DNA of 64,000 nucleotides from a bacterium. GTDB taxonomy: Bacteria > SAR324 > XYD2-FULL-50-16. Within the stretch, counting starts at the first letter, position 1; each line of letters starts with the position of its first letter. Positions 28,422 through 37,372 of this stretch are shown here, one piece after another. The DNA lies in NCBI GenBank assembly GCA_018829445.1, contig JAHJTV010000092.1, positions 1-64,000 of the forward strand, in the 5' to 3' direction. The translations under genes and the position numbers were made by a program. The notes under the pieces were generated by a model. The model was given only the letters and a program-made list of their open reading frames with translations, was not told the DNA's origin and ran no database searches.

Positions 28422-28570
28422 GGCAAACTCCTCTTTACCACGCTAATTTCTTCAACATGACCTGTCAGGCTGTCGATCTCCATCAGACCTACAATTCCAA
28501 TGACTAAAGCAATCAGGGCAGTCAGGATAAAGCCGCTGATTAATTTGATACCGAGTCTTAAATTTTTCAC
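28418..28570 (-). pseudogene. Receptor remnant: N-terminal membrane anchor only
   Basis: Starts at GTG 28570 after TGAGGAAATT (good ribosome site). It encodes VKNLRLGIKLISGF, then a membrane helix (ILTALIALVIGIVGLMEI) and SLTGHVEEISV, which is the usual opening of a chemoreceptor; compare [14 protein letters not shown] in the receptor at 36423. After about 47 residues the frame runs straight into the cheW ribosome site and stops across the cheW ATG. Sensor, HAMP and signalling domains are all missing. It looks like an internal deletion that left the 5' end. It could still serve as a leader peptide that couples translation into cheW. Confidence 0.75.
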
Positions 28571-28872
28571 AATTTCCTCATCATGAAATTGAACCTGGTT
28601 TGAAAAGATTTTTTTCAATAACAAAAAACCAGCATGAAATCCAAATCGTTTTTTGTCTCAACCCACTAATTACAACATGTGTGCCAACAGGCTCGTGTGG
28701 TATAAAAATTAAGTTAAAACAGAGTGATAAAACAAATACTGTAAAATGGAAAACTGTTTTTTCAGAAAACGAATGGCAGGAAAAAGGGCTTTTGTCTGAT
28801 AAAGTTAGACACTGGATAGAAAACCGGGACAGGAAAAATCCGGGCGGTTTCACTCATTTGGAAGATTCTGGC
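28571..28872. other. 302-base non-coding stretch
   Basis: No gene seen. It includes the likely promoter area of the receptor remnant and cheW, and a weak match to the decayed repeat (TTAGACACTGGATAG near 28805). An open frame on the plus strand runs antisense into the neighbouring gene and has no protein features. Confidence 0.4.
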
Positions 28873-30756
28873 TTAGAAAAGCTCGATATTGTCTCCGAGT
28901 TCATCATCGGGGGATTTTTGATCGGACTGTGAATTGAAGTCATCGAATCCATCGGTCATTATGAAATTATCGATGCGGGGAGAACCACTGATTGAAGCTT
29001 GATGGATGTCTCTTTCGGATTGCATGGTATACTTCTTTTGCAGTTCCTGCAGATCGAAATCGCTTGCTTCTGCTCCTTCCGGAGCCTCAGGCAAGCATTT
29101 CTGGAAGTTATCACAGGTTTGGACCAGGTTTTCAATAACCCTGTCCAATCCTTTGTTAATGATCCGGCTGAACTGCAACTTATCCACCAGGTCGGAAAAA
29201 TCGGTTTTCAGTTGCTGAGAAACCCGGGAACAGTTGGAGGCATTGTCATCCTTTGCCATCAGCACATGGATACTTGCTCCGGTTTGATCGAAGGTTTCAT
29301 CTGCGGTTTTCATACAGCTTTTGAGATTTTCCAGGAGGGTTGACGAGATATAGACCGAACCGTTGTGAATCGCATCAATAATGCCCATCCTTTCCGAAAT
29401 CTGTTGCTGAACAGTCCGGGAAACGGAATTGATTTCTGCTGATAATACAGCCAGGGGTTTGCCACGGCGACCGCAGCGGGAGGCCTTGATCATGGAATTC
29501 ATGGCCAGCAGCCTGAGGTTCAGTTCATTGGTTTCGATCAATGAACTCATTCGGGTGATGCCCCCCACCTGGTGGCGGAGCTGTTCTGCGGTTCCCACTA
29601 ATTCGTTGTTGGCCTGCTTGTAGGTATCAAGATGGGTGCAGAAAGTGTTGAGCATCCCTTCCAGTTCTTTCACACGCTGATCCAGCGCGGTCATGGTCGG
29701 CACAATTCTGTCAGTCATATCTAACTGATTTTGAAGTAGTTCGAGTATTCTGCTGAATGACCCTGACAATTTATCAGAAACATCATGGTTTTCGGTTTTC
29801 AGGTTCTCCAATTGTGCAGCCTGCAGGTTGATAACCGTTATGCCCCATCTTTTTAAGATTGACAGATCCCTGTCTGGGTCCCGGTCCGACTCGGGGATTT
29901 TTGATTTTATTTCCAACAGATTCTGGCTGATGTGTTCCAGCCTTTGCCGGTAGTTGTCGTGAAATTGCAGGTTGGTGACTACTTCAAAAATCTCCTTCGA
30001 GATTTCACCGGTCATTTCTCCCATCTGCCGGCAGGTTTCAATATTATTGGAGATGTCTCCCGAGATCTCGCTGATCAGATTCAGGATTTTTTTCTGTTCC
30101 TGCTTCAGTGGAAGCTGCCTGTTCTTCTCATCCATTTCGAACCGGGTCAAAATCAGACGGATCAGCTGAATGCTTTCGTGGGTAGTGTCCTGTATCTCAT
30201 TCGCGTTTTTTGTAATCAGGGCTTCCAGGGTAGTCAATGACTCCGCTACCGTGTGGAAATCCCGGAATCCTGCATTCTCTGTTTCCATGCGAATCATTAC
30301 CCGGAGCATGCGCAGGGTGCGATACGTCCTGTCAAGCGAATCGTTCAGGCTGACGATCCCCTCAATGCCGACAATCATCTTCTTCAGTTCGGATGAGAGT
30401 TCGGAAAGAGAGCTTTCAGCGTTGTCTGCCTTTTCAAATCCGTTGTTCAACAGTTCCTTCAGCAAATCCAGGTCAGCCGCCTTTCCCTTATTCAGTTTTT
30501 TTACAACCTCTTTTGCCAGGATAGAATTCTCACTGTTTACGGAATTGATATGGTTTAACCGGTCTCCCAGGAAGAGAAACTCCTTTTCCGTGGACTGGGA
30601 CAGTTCAAGCAGATCTGCCGACATTGTGGAAAATACGGAATGCCATTGGTCTAATGTGCCCGGATCAACTGAGTTTTGAGAAGTGCACCCAGATAAACTC
30701 TCATTATCCAAAGCCTTTGATTCCAGATTCATATTATTTACTTTTCCATTTTGCAT
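28873..30756 (-). CDS. Soluble chemoreceptor-like coiled-coil protein with degenerate tip
   Basis: 627 residues, almost entirely predicted helix with heptad character and no membrane segment. Around residues 398-440, ETNELNLRLLAMNSMIKASR followed by CGRRGKPLAVLSAEI mirrors the receptor signalling tip ([16 protein letters not shown], then [13 protein letters not shown]). Key residues differ, for example the E-A-A-R-A-G-E core. Near 255-275, EVVTNLQFHDNYRQRLEHISQ resembles the LQFQD-RQ-EH motif seen in some receptor-like and CheZ-like proteins. The acidic C-terminus ends NIELF and lacks the EFERY tail. It may form mixed arrays or bind CheA/CheW without a ligand domain. An ATG at residue 9 is an alternative start. 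Function is inferred only. Confidence 0.65.
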   Translation of the reverse strand: MQNGKVNNMNLESKALDNESLSGCTSQNSVDPGTLDQWHSVFSTMSADLLELSQSTEKEFLFLGDRLNHINSVNSENSILAKEVVKKLNKGKAADLDLLKELLNNGFEKADNAESSLSELSSELKKMIVGIEGIVSLNDSLDRTYRTLRMLRVMIRMETENAGFRDFHTVAESLTTLEALITKNANEIQDTTHESIQLIRLILTRFEMDEKNRQLPLKQEQKKILNLISEISGDISNNIETCRQMGEMTGEISKEIFEVVTNLQFHDNYRQRLEHISQNLLEIKSKIPESDRDPDRDLSILKRWGITVINLQAAQLENLKTENHDVSDKLSGSFSRILELLQNQLDMTDRIVPTMTALDQRVKELEGMLNTFCTHLDTYKQANNELVGTAEQLRHQVGGITRMSSLIETNELNLRLLAMNSMIKASRCGRRGKPLAVLSAEINSVSRTVQQQISERMGIIDAIHNGSVYISSTLLENLKSCMKTADETFDQTGASIHVLMAKDDNASNCSRVSQQLKTDFSDLVDKLQFSRIINKGLDRVIENLVQTCDNFQKCLPEAPEGAEASDFDLQELQKKYTMQSERDIHQASISGSPRIDNFIMTDGFDDFNSQSDQKSPDDELGDNIELF

Positions 30757-30808
30757 GACAAGGAAAGCCAGTCGATGATCACCTGTTTTGCTGATGATTT
30801 ATCATGAA

Positions 30809-31219
30809 CTATGCCTGGATCGCTTTATGGTACTCAACAGACGGATCTATTGAACGGTTATCCAACATTTTGGACAGAACCGAACCAATGTTTGAAAAAC
30901 TGCTGCGAATGGAATCCAGATATCTCGGGTAAAGCGTATGAGCGATCTCAACAAGTTCTCTTGATGTGTCCGGCAGGAGTAGAATGAGCTTTGACTTCCT
31001 AAGCAGCTCCCGGATTGATATCAGATCCAGCAGATCCTGTTTTTTACCAGCAACGACAACGCAGATGCGTTGCCCTTCCAGGGTACGTGTCAAGACAGAA
31101 GACAGCTCATTCAGAGAGTTACAGATGATACGGTGGTTGCCGGGTATCAGGGAGATCACCTGCTTTTCAAAAAGCATCTGTTTTTTATCAAAATTGGACA
31201 GGTAAAAAATAACATCCAT
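30809..31219 (-). CDS. Small protein with receiver-like fold lacking the phospho-site
   Basis: 136 residues from the ATG at 31219, which has AAAGGG upstream; the frame extends nine codons further. The alternating pattern (MDVIFYLSNF, ICVVVAGK, LILLLPDT, then two C-terminal helices) resembles a response-regulator receiver, but there is no acid pocket and no Asp at the end of strand 3 (VVVAGKKQD). I do not recognise a family. It sits 52 bases before the soluble receptor-like gene and is probably co-transcribed with it, so the two may work together. Treat as hypothetical. Confidence 0.5.
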   Translation of the reverse strand: MDVIFYLSNFDKKQMLFEKQVISLIPGNHRIICNSLNELSSVLTRTLEGQRICVVVAGKKQDLLDLISIRELLRKSKLILLLPDTSRELVEIAHTLYPRYLDSIRSSFSNIGSVLSKMLDNRSIDPSVEYHKAIQA

Positions 31220-31246
31220 GTGTTTCCCTTTCAGCAGCTTTCGCAT

Positions 31247-31573
31247 ATATATTTAGACCGGCGTACATGCGCAAATGCATATCCCACGAATCTCTTTTAG
31301 TCTCCATCCTGCAACATGACACAGTTATTGACTATATCCCACCCCTTCAACTTGCATGCCAGTTAAAGATAATCTGATAAAAAATTAATAACTACAGCTG
31401 ATTATCATCTTTGACTTTGAGGTGGGAGAAAGAAAATGGAAAGGAATCAACTGCCAATAGTCTGATAAAAGCAGACTCTGTCTAAAAAAGTTTGACAATC
31501 AAATAGGCAGGGCATTTTTTAGAAAGCGGAACCTGCTTTTTCGGTGTTTCACTTCTCATTGGGCCGGGATATT
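31247..31573. repeat. Intergenic stretch with decayed repeat copy
   Basis: From about 31345 (CTTCAACTTGCATGCCAGTTAAAG) to 31500 (GCAGACTCTGTCTAAAAAAG then TTTGACA) it shares end sequences with the 36700-36895 copy. It lies between the broken response regulator and the receiver-like gene. No open gene was seen. Confidence 0.45.
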
Positions 31574-31651
31574 TCAATGATTCGGCAGGGAGCGTTTCGG
31601 TTGAGCCTGAATGGTTTCATCTTCGACGATGAGTATTCTGGCTTTTTTCAT
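31574..31651 (-). pseudogene. Response-regulator remnant, first 25 codons
   Basis: The ATG at 31651 overlaps the stop of the sensor kinase (ATGA). It reads MKKARILIVEDETIQAQPKR and stops after 25 residues. ARILIVEDE is the first strand and acid pocket of a receiver domain, so a full response regulator was once coupled to the kinase. The remainder is absent, and the sequence passes into non-coding DNA that carries the decayed repeat about 75 bases on. The kinase therefore lacks its cognate partner at this locus. Confidence 0.7.
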
Positions 31652-33210
31652 GGCTGTGCTTTGTTGAAGTTAATAATGAATTGGGTACCGTTTTCATTTT
31701 TCATGTTTATTGACCCCTCAAGCTGGTCTTCCACCAATGTTCGAACAAGTCTGAGTCCTAAAGATCTGGTGTTTTTCCAGTCTATATCCTTTGATATGCC
31801 AACGCCGTTGTCGGAAACACATAATTCAAGTTTGTTGTTTTCAGGCTTCTGCATACGCACTGTTATTTCACCTGCCCTGTCATCGGGAAATGCGTACTTT
31901 AAAGCATTAGATAAGAGTTCATTAATTATCAAACCCAGTGGGGATGCCTGATTAATGCTGATGGGTGAATTTTTAATGTCACAACTAAGTTTTACCCTGC
32001 TTTGGTCAGGTAAATAGGTCTGAAAAATGGTTTTTGTAATTTTGGACAGGTAGGACTTTAAATTTATTTCCGAAAGTTTTTCGGATCCATGCAAGGTTTC
32101 ATGAATAGCAGACATTGCGTATACTCTGCTTTGACAATCTTTGAGTATGCTTTTTGCCTGTGGGTCTTCAATATAATTTGACTGAAGCTTCAGCAGGCTG
32201 TTAATGACCTGCATGTTATTTTTAACTCGATGATGGATTTCCCGGAGCAGGGTTTCTTTTTCCTGAAGTGCCCCTTTGATTTGATCTTCCGCCTGTTTTC
32301 GTTTGGTAATGTCGTATCCCATGCAAAGCATTCCCGAGAATCTTCCATTGTTGTCATAAATGCCTTTATTTCTCCAGGCAACCCATACCCGTTCTCCACT
32401 TTTCCTAAGATTCTCGTTTTCATTATCAGCATAGGCTTTCGGATTATCAAATACCTTTTCCATAACTTTTTTTAAATCCCGTCCTGTACTTTCCGACTCG
32501 GGTACCACCGTTCCAATCATGCTTTTGCCGATGATTTCATTTTCGGAGTATCCAAAAAAATCCCGGGCAAACCGATTGATGAAGGTAATTTTAAACTCCG
32601 GGTCAAATTTCATGATCACACTATTCGAAGATTGCACCAGTTCACGGTATTTTTCTTCGCTTTCCTTCAACTCTTGTTTTGCTTGTTTATGCTCTTTGAT
32701 CTCCTTTAGTAATCTTTTTTGAGTGATTTCATAGTGCTGAGCTTTGTGGTTGGTTAAGGCCAGCTTGTCGGTCATGATTATGGCAAATAGTCGATACAGA
32801 AAATTGTGAAATTCATCCGTACTGATTTCTGTAACACTCTCAATATGCTGACTTTCAATATAAAACACCCGAACGGGCATCTCTGCCACCACCGTGTTTA
32901 AGCTGGGAAGGTCCGCGATGACACTGCTCTCGCCGAAAATATCTCCCTTGCGTCTTAGATTTAAGATGTGCTCTCCACCTGAATAGAGACTGACTTCACC
33001 TCTGATTAAAAAATAGACTCTGGAATTTATTTCTCCTTCCTTTAAAATGATTTCACCCTTTGGAATTTCCACTAATTTTGATATGGGCACCAGTTTTTCA
33101 ATATATTTTCTTGGAAATGGTGCAAACAGGCGTGAGTCTTTTAAATATTCTAAAATCTCCTTGTTTTGTCCTATGATGTGCTTTCCCGAGTTACCCAGTT
33201 CTTTTTCCAT
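31648..33210 (-). CDS. cNMP-binding/PAS sensor histidine kinase (HisKA_2 type)
   Basis: 520 residues, soluble. A cyclic-nucleotide-binding-like domain spans about 25-145 (EIILKEGEINSRVYFLIRGEV, GDIFGESSVI). A PAS domain follows (ITFINRFARDFFGYSENEIIG, about 190-310, closing GMLCMGYDITKRK). The HisKA_2 phospho-site is H326 in LLREIHHRVKNNMQVI, and the ATPase has ELLSNALKYAFP, SDNGVG and SLGLRLV. This family often pairs with single-domain or anti-sigma-type regulators. Its partner gene, overlapping the stop, is reduced to a remnant. The start overlaps the stop of a truncated solute-binding-protein gene (TAATG). The ligand of the cNMP-like domain is unknown. Confidence 0.85.
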   Translation of the reverse strand: MEKELGNSGKHIIGQNKEILEYLKDSRLFAPFPRKYIEKLVPISKLVEIPKGEIILKEGEINSRVYFLIRGEVSLYSGGEHILNLRRKGDIFGESSVIADLPSLNTVVAEMPVRVFYIESQHIESVTEISTDEFHNFLYRLFAIIMTDKLALTNHKAQHYEITQKRLLKEIKEHKQAKQELKESEEKYRELVQSSNSVIMKFDPEFKITFINRFARDFFGYSENEIIGKSMIGTVVPESESTGRDLKKVMEKVFDNPKAYADNENENLRKSGERVWVAWRNKGIYDNNGRFSGMLCMGYDITKRKQAEDQIKGALQEKETLLREIHHRVKNNMQVINSLLKLQSNYIEDPQAKSILKDCQSRVYAMSAIHETLHGSEKLSEINLKSYLSKITKTIFQTYLPDQSRVKLSCDIKNSPISINQASPLGLIINELLSNALKYAFPDDRAGEITVRMQKPENNKLELCVSDNGVGISKDIDWKNTRSLGLRLVRTLVEDQLEGSINMKNENGTQFIINFNKAQP

Positions 33211-33446
33211 TATTGATACACCCTGTAGTTTACTTTGATGTGGGCTCGTTGGGCGATTTCGTCGAATATGTCGACCGCAAAACCTGTGGGTTTACCGGTT
33301 TCATTGTCTGTTAAATACTGTGGTGGCCAGTTTGCAAGCACCGCCGCCACGATCATATCGCTTTCGCCCTGTGCGTAGGATTTTGGCATGAGCGAAAGAT
33401 AAACAACCAAAAAAGCAATTGAAAGGATTCTGGACATGACTTTCAT
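33210..33446 (-). pseudogene. Truncated family 3 solute-binding protein
   Basis: 78 residues. The signal peptide (MSRILSIAFLVVYLSLMPKSYAQ) is followed by IVAAVLANWPPQYLTD and TGKPTGFAVDIFDEIAQRA, the first strand-helix of an SBP_bac_3 domain. It stops at NYRVYQ, where a normal protein would continue for 200 residues. The stop overlaps the kinase start by one base. An ancestral gene may have joined a periplasmic sensor domain to the kinase, or the fragment may be kept as a coupled leader. Sequence alone cannot separate these. No membrane segment survives. Confidence 0.65.
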
Positions 33447-33610
33447 AGCGGTTTTATTTCTTTGTTCTTAAGGGTAATTTTTCCAGGAACAGCCTCCAGG
33501 GAAGGGCTGTAAGAGGGCAAATCCCGGTTCCGATATTTACCCTCTTTGATTTTTGGTTAACACAAATGTTTTTATTGACCCAACGAAAGATGAAAAACAG
33601 TGTGTTTCCT

Positions 33611-33649
33611 CTTGTCATCCCGTACCCCGATCCGGGATCCAGGTGTATG
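33611..33649. repeat. Dispersed repeat copy (CTTGTCATCCCGTACCCCGA type)
   Basis: Nearly identical to 25305-25343, with a fully paired ATCCCG/CGGGAT hairpin. It lies in the 278 non-coding bases between the second cheW and the truncated solute-binding-protein gene. Nothing else was recognised in that gap. Confidence 0.75.
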
Positions 33650-33724
33650 AATTGTTTACACATCTTCATTCAAAATCAAGTTTGAAATGACAACGGTTTT
33701 TCAACCAACACTGGATTCAGACAG

Positions 33725-34225
33725 TCACTGCATTGAATCCTGTTGGCCAGCCTGTTTCACCAAATCCAGCTCTTCGGATGAAAATATTTTTTCAATATCC
33801 AGGATAATAATGAACTGATCCCCCATCTTGCCCATTCCCTCGATGAATTCCGTATTCAGTCGGGTTCCAATACTGGGCGGAGGCTCAATGTGTTCCCGGT
33901 CCAGGTCCATCACTTCCTTCACCGAGTCCACCAGGACACCGATCATGGTAATCTCTCCTTCCAGTTCGATTTCGATGATGATAATAACGGTATTCACCGT
34001 TTTTTCAGCCTCTCCCATACTGAATTTGATACGCAGGTCGATAACGGGCACCACGCTCCCGCGGAGATTGATTACCCCTTTCATCATTTTGGGGGTTTGC
34101 GGCACTTTGGTCACCGTCTCAAATTCCAACACTTCCCTTACTTTTGAAATGTCAAAGGCGAATACTTCAGCCTCCAGCATAAAAGCCAGATATTGGCTTG
34201 TTTTCAATAATTCCTTTGCTTCCAT
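33725..34225 (-). CDS. cheW: Chemotaxis coupling protein CheW (copy 2)
   Basis: 166 residues. It shares long identical blocks with copy 1 at 27930-28421: KVREVLEF, TKVPQTP, MxxGVINLRGSVVPVIDL, IGTRLN and FIIILxIEK. The start has GGAG five bases upstream. It follows the second receptor (34336-36423) in the same direction, so it probably couples that receptor to CheA. The receptor-CheW order here mirrors the receptor-remnant/CheW order at 28.4 kb, suggesting duplication of a two-gene unit. Confidence 0.92.
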   Translation of the reverse strand: MEAKELLKTSQYLAFMLEAEVFAFDISKVREVLEFETVTKVPQTPKMMKGVINLRGSVVPVIDLRIKFSMGEAEKTVNTVIIIIEIELEGEITMIGVLVDSVKEVMDLDREHIEPPPSIGTRLNTEFIEGMGKMGDQFIIILDIEKIFSSEELDLVKQAGQQDSMQ

Positions 34226-34335
34226 GGATTCTCCGTTTATTGATTTTTTATTATGATTTCCTGCTATTACAGAAAAGGTGATAAAGTGGATTAATAGCAG
34301 TCACCATGAGCCGGGTAACTGTTATAAAACCCATA

Positions 34336-36423
34336 TCAATAACGCTCGAATTCACTGTCACTAAAGGTGTTTTTGTCTCCCATATCCAGATTAACTCTAG
34401 GCAGTTCTTTAACGGCTTTTTTACCATTGTCCAGCATTTTGGTTTTTTTTGCAGCCGCCGCATGGGGTTTAAAAGAAAGATTCGCAGCTTTGTTCGCAAG
34501 GGAGATATGATGAACCTGTCCACCCTGTCCAGATTTGGTGCCACCTCCAGTACCATTGATTTTAAAGAAGCTGATGGTGTCCTGGAGCATCTGCGCTTGT
34601 GAGGATAGTTCCTCTGAAGTAGAGGCCATCTCTTCAGTGGCGCTGGCATTCTGCTGGATAACCGTATCCAGTTGCTGGATAGCCTTGCTGATCTGTTCCG
34701 CCCCGGCATTCTGTTCATTGCTGGAGGCGCTGATCTCCTGCACCAGTTCCGATGTCTTGCGGATATCGGGTACCAGTTTTTTAAGCATCTCTCCCGCCCT
34801 GCTGGCAACTTCCACACTGGAAGCAGAAAGCTGGGAGATTTCTCCAGCGGCTGTCTGGCTTCTTTCAGCTAGCTTGCGAACTTCAGCGGCAACTACGGCA
34901 AACCCTTTACCGTGTTCTCCGGCTCGGGCGGCTTCAATGGCAGCATTGAGGGCCAGCAGGTTGGTCTGGCGGGCGATCTCCTCGATTATGGATATCTTGC
35001 TGGCGATCTCATTCATGGCTGTTACAGCCTGTTCGACGGCTTGTCCGCTTTCTTCAGCGTCCTTGGCTGCCTGCATGGAGATTTTCTCCGTCTGGTTTGA
35101 ATTATCCGCGCTCTGCTGGATATTGGAGCTCATTTCCTCCATGGAAGAGGTGGTTTCTTCAACAGCAGCGGCCTGCTCGGTTGCCCCCTGGGAGAGTTCC
35201 TGGGCGGTGGAGCTGAGTTCTTCGCTGCCAGAGGCGACGTTATCCGCGGCAGACATCACCTGGCTGACGATTTCGATCAATTTAGACTGCATCTCCTGCA
35301 TGGCCTTGCCCAAAATACCGATCTCATCTTTCTGATCAACATCAAGACGGGCATTCAGGTTCCCATTGGAAAGCTCCTGGGAAAAGCGCACGCCAAGCTG
35401 CAGGGGCAACGTGATGGCACGGGTCAGGAAAACGGCGATGAGGATTCCCAGCAATAACGCGATGACCAGACCGATTATCATGACGGTAGAGGCTCGATCC
35501 AAATTGATGACGGCTTCGTTGGCGATGTTCTGGGTCTGTTCCATGCCCACACGGGCGGTCTTTTGCGCTGCCTCCAACACCTGCTCGCCCACGGTTGTCC
35601 TCTGGACGCCCACCTGCTGTAAGTCCTCCCAGTTCTTAAGCAGAGAACTCATGGCGTCTCCATAAGTTTTGGCAGCTTCGCGAATGGCAGCTATCTGTCG
35701 CAGGTTGACCTCTTGCCGGGTAGTGATTTTAATCGTATCCAGAATCTGGTTCATCTGGGGAAAATTGGCCATGGCGTTTTTGATAACTGCAGGACTGCGT
35801 TCCGCCTGGGATCGCCAGGCGCTGATGCGTGTCTCGTTTCCCAGGTCAATGACATCGTTGATGAGGTTGACCTTGTTCAACCGTTCCACCAGGGCATCTG
35901 GAGATGCTCCCTGAGTTACCTCCCGGGCCATGGCTTCATTTTGCGATTTCAAAAAGTCAGCCGCATTTTGCATGAACTTGGCGGCGCTGGCGTCCATTTC
36001 CTTACGATCCCCGTTCATGGCGTCAATTTTTTTCGTTGTTTGATCCACCAGGGCTGAGTATTTCGTTACTTCTTCCTGGGCAGCGCGGGCATTTTCCTGC
36101 AATACCGGCAGAGCCTGCTTCTGTCCCAGGGTTGTCGCGTCTGCTAAAGCCTTTGTCACCTGGACCAGTTGTTTTTTCCCCTCTTCTAGAAAGCCGCTCT
36201 CTTCGGTGTAACCATATCCACGAATGGCATACATCACCAGTAACGAATTCCGCTCTACCTCGTTTGCGACTGCCACTTCGGGCACGTATGCCTCGGCCAG
36301 GCGAGTTGAATCCTGCCCTACGCTGTTCATATTCCAGACGGCCATTCCGCCCAAAAAACAAGAAATAATGATCAATGCGCCAAATCCAAATCCGATTTTC
36401 ACTCCCAGCCTAATATTTTTCAT
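34336..36423 (-). CDS. Methyl-accepting chemotaxis protein with long helical sensor domain
   Basis: 695 residues, with GGAG eight bases before the ATG. It opens [15 protein letters not shown] with membrane segment 1 at about 11-31, then a roughly 280-residue periplasmic helical domain. The length and the [14 protein letters not shown] pattern recall HBM (helical bimodular) sensors, an inference. Membrane segment 2 ([19 protein letters not shown]) is followed by HAMP and a signalling domain with [20 protein letters not shown]. The C-terminus SDSEFERY is the same as in the other receptor and is a probable CheR/CheB docking tail. The signalling half is nearly identical to the first receptor while the sensor halves are unrelated, a common sign of domain shuffling. 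Confidence 0.92.
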   Translation of the reverse strand: MKNIRLGVKIGFGFGALIIISCFLGGMAVWNMNSVGQDSTRLAEAYVPEVAVANEVERNSLLVMYAIRGYGYTEESGFLEEGKKQLVQVTKALADATTLGQKQALPVLQENARAAQEEVTKYSALVDQTTKKIDAMNGDRKEMDASAAKFMQNAADFLKSQNEAMAREVTQGASPDALVERLNKVNLINDVIDLGNETRISAWRSQAERSPAVIKNAMANFPQMNQILDTIKITTRQEVNLRQIAAIREAAKTYGDAMSSLLKNWEDLQQVGVQRTTVGEQVLEAAQKTARVGMEQTQNIANEAVINLDRASTVMIIGLVIALLLGILIAVFLTRAITLPLQLGVRFSQELSNGNLNARLDVDQKDEIGILGKAMQEMQSKLIEIVSQVMSAADNVASGSEELSSTAQELSQGATEQAAAVEETTSSMEEMSSNIQQSADNSNQTEKISMQAAKDAEESGQAVEQAVTAMNEIASKISIIEEIARQTNLLALNAAIEAARAGEHGKGFAVVAAEVRKLAERSQTAAGEISQLSASSVEVASRAGEMLKKLVPDIRKTSELVQEISASSNEQNAGAEQISKAIQQLDTVIQQNASATEEMASTSEELSSQAQMLQDTISFFKINGTGGGTKSGQGGQVHHISLANKAANLSFKPHAAAAKKTKMLDNGKKAVKELPRVNLDMGDKNTFSDSEFERY

Positions 36424-36555
36424 TTCTTTGTCTCCCGGTTAATGTTTTTTCCAGCAACCATTTATTTGTGTTTTACACTTGAAATCCAGGTGCAAAGCGG
36501 TCCTAAATTCAAATCTCCTTTTTGATTCGTCAGATCTGATTTGCCAACCATATAT

Positions 36556-36582
36556 GAAAATCCCGGGGTTTCCCCCGGAATA
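36556..36582 (-). terminator. Possible intrinsic terminator
   Basis: On the minus strand: CCGGGG, a short AAA-containing loop, CCCCGG, then GATTTTC. A GC-rich stem followed by a brief T run, located between the HPt fragment gene and the receptor gene, would isolate the receptor-cheW unit from upstream transcription. Confidence 0.4.
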
Positions 36583-36699
36583 TTTCCTCTCGTTCACATT
36601 TCTTTTGCGGTAGTTTTAAATATCTAATGGCTGCGCAAAAGAACTGAATCAGACAGGAGATTAAAAAGGGGTTGAGAATTTATTTGAATCGATGGCATC

Positions 36700-36895
36700 C
36701 AAACTTCAATTTGCATGCCATTGGAAATACGGCTGGGAATCCACTCCTAAAACAACCGGGCAGAGAATGATCCATTGGCTTCACGAGGAAACAGGAAGGG
36801 GCTGGGATAATCCGGTTCTGCAGATATTAATCTAATAAAACTGGACACTGTCTAATTAAGTTGGACTCTGTTTTCTAAAAATGGATGCTGTCGCG
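36700..36895. repeat. Decayed repeat with tandem GGACaCTGTC ends
   Basis: Begins ACTTCAATTTGCATGCCATT and ends with three related units: TGGACACTGTCTAATTAAG, TTGGACTCTGTTTTCTAA and ATGGATGCTGTC. It is matched in outline by 38528-38690 and more weakly by 31345-31500 and 25440-25610. Tandem units at an end are a feature of some insertion sequences; I could not name the family. The last unit overlaps the 3' end of the HPt fragment gene. Confidence 0.5.
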
Positions 36896-37372
36896 GAAGA
36901 TTCCAACCTTGAAGCGGGCTTGAAAGGGGTTGTTGATGACAGCCTTCTGCAATTGACGTTTAACGTTTGCTCTCCCGGTTAAGGGGGCCGACTGTTCCGT
37001 CAGCTTTTCAACCAGTGAGGTGACATTGGCAAGATCGCTGAATTGAAGGTTTTCCAGCAGTTCCCTGATTGTATCTATCCCCTGCAGAAAAACGGTTGCT
37101 GACTCACTTTCTATAGGGAACGCATCGGAAAGCAGTTTCTGCAGAACTACCTCCAGGGCGTGGGCTAACGCCCCAATATTCTGGAGTTCCAACAAATTGG
37201 AGCCTGCCTTGATGGAATGAGCGGATCTAAACATGGCTCGCACCAGATCCTTGTTGATCTTCTCCTGGCTGTTTGCCAGCTGTAAAATCCCCAACTCGAT
37301 CAGTTCCAGGTGCTCTTTCGTTTCCACTTCAAAAGTGGATATGATTTCCATATCGTTATTAAAATGCATCAT
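36875..37372 (-). pseudogene. CheA fragment: HPt domain only
   Basis: 165 residues. HPt domain 1-130 with phospho-His H52 in FRSAHSIKAGSNLLEL, as in CheA P1. It is preceded by AAAGGC and the double ATG. After residue about 130 the sequence loses family character, and it stops in FRDSIHF, whose codons lie inside the decayed repeat (36875-36895). No dimerisation, ATPase or P5 domain follows. It is either a truncated CheA whose 3' part was lost at the repeat, or a stand-alone phosphotransfer protein that has gained a short tail. The intact His and good start leave the second option open. It sits 86 bases after cheV. Confidence 0.65.

Noticed and set aside
28600-28932. Possible 110-residue plus-strand gene
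   Set aside because: Runs antisense into the 3' end of the receptor-like gene and has no start signal or family features.
34535-35335. 266-residue frame on the plus strand inside the second receptor
   Set aside because: Same antisense artefact as in the first receptor; the two shadows resemble each other only because the receptors do.
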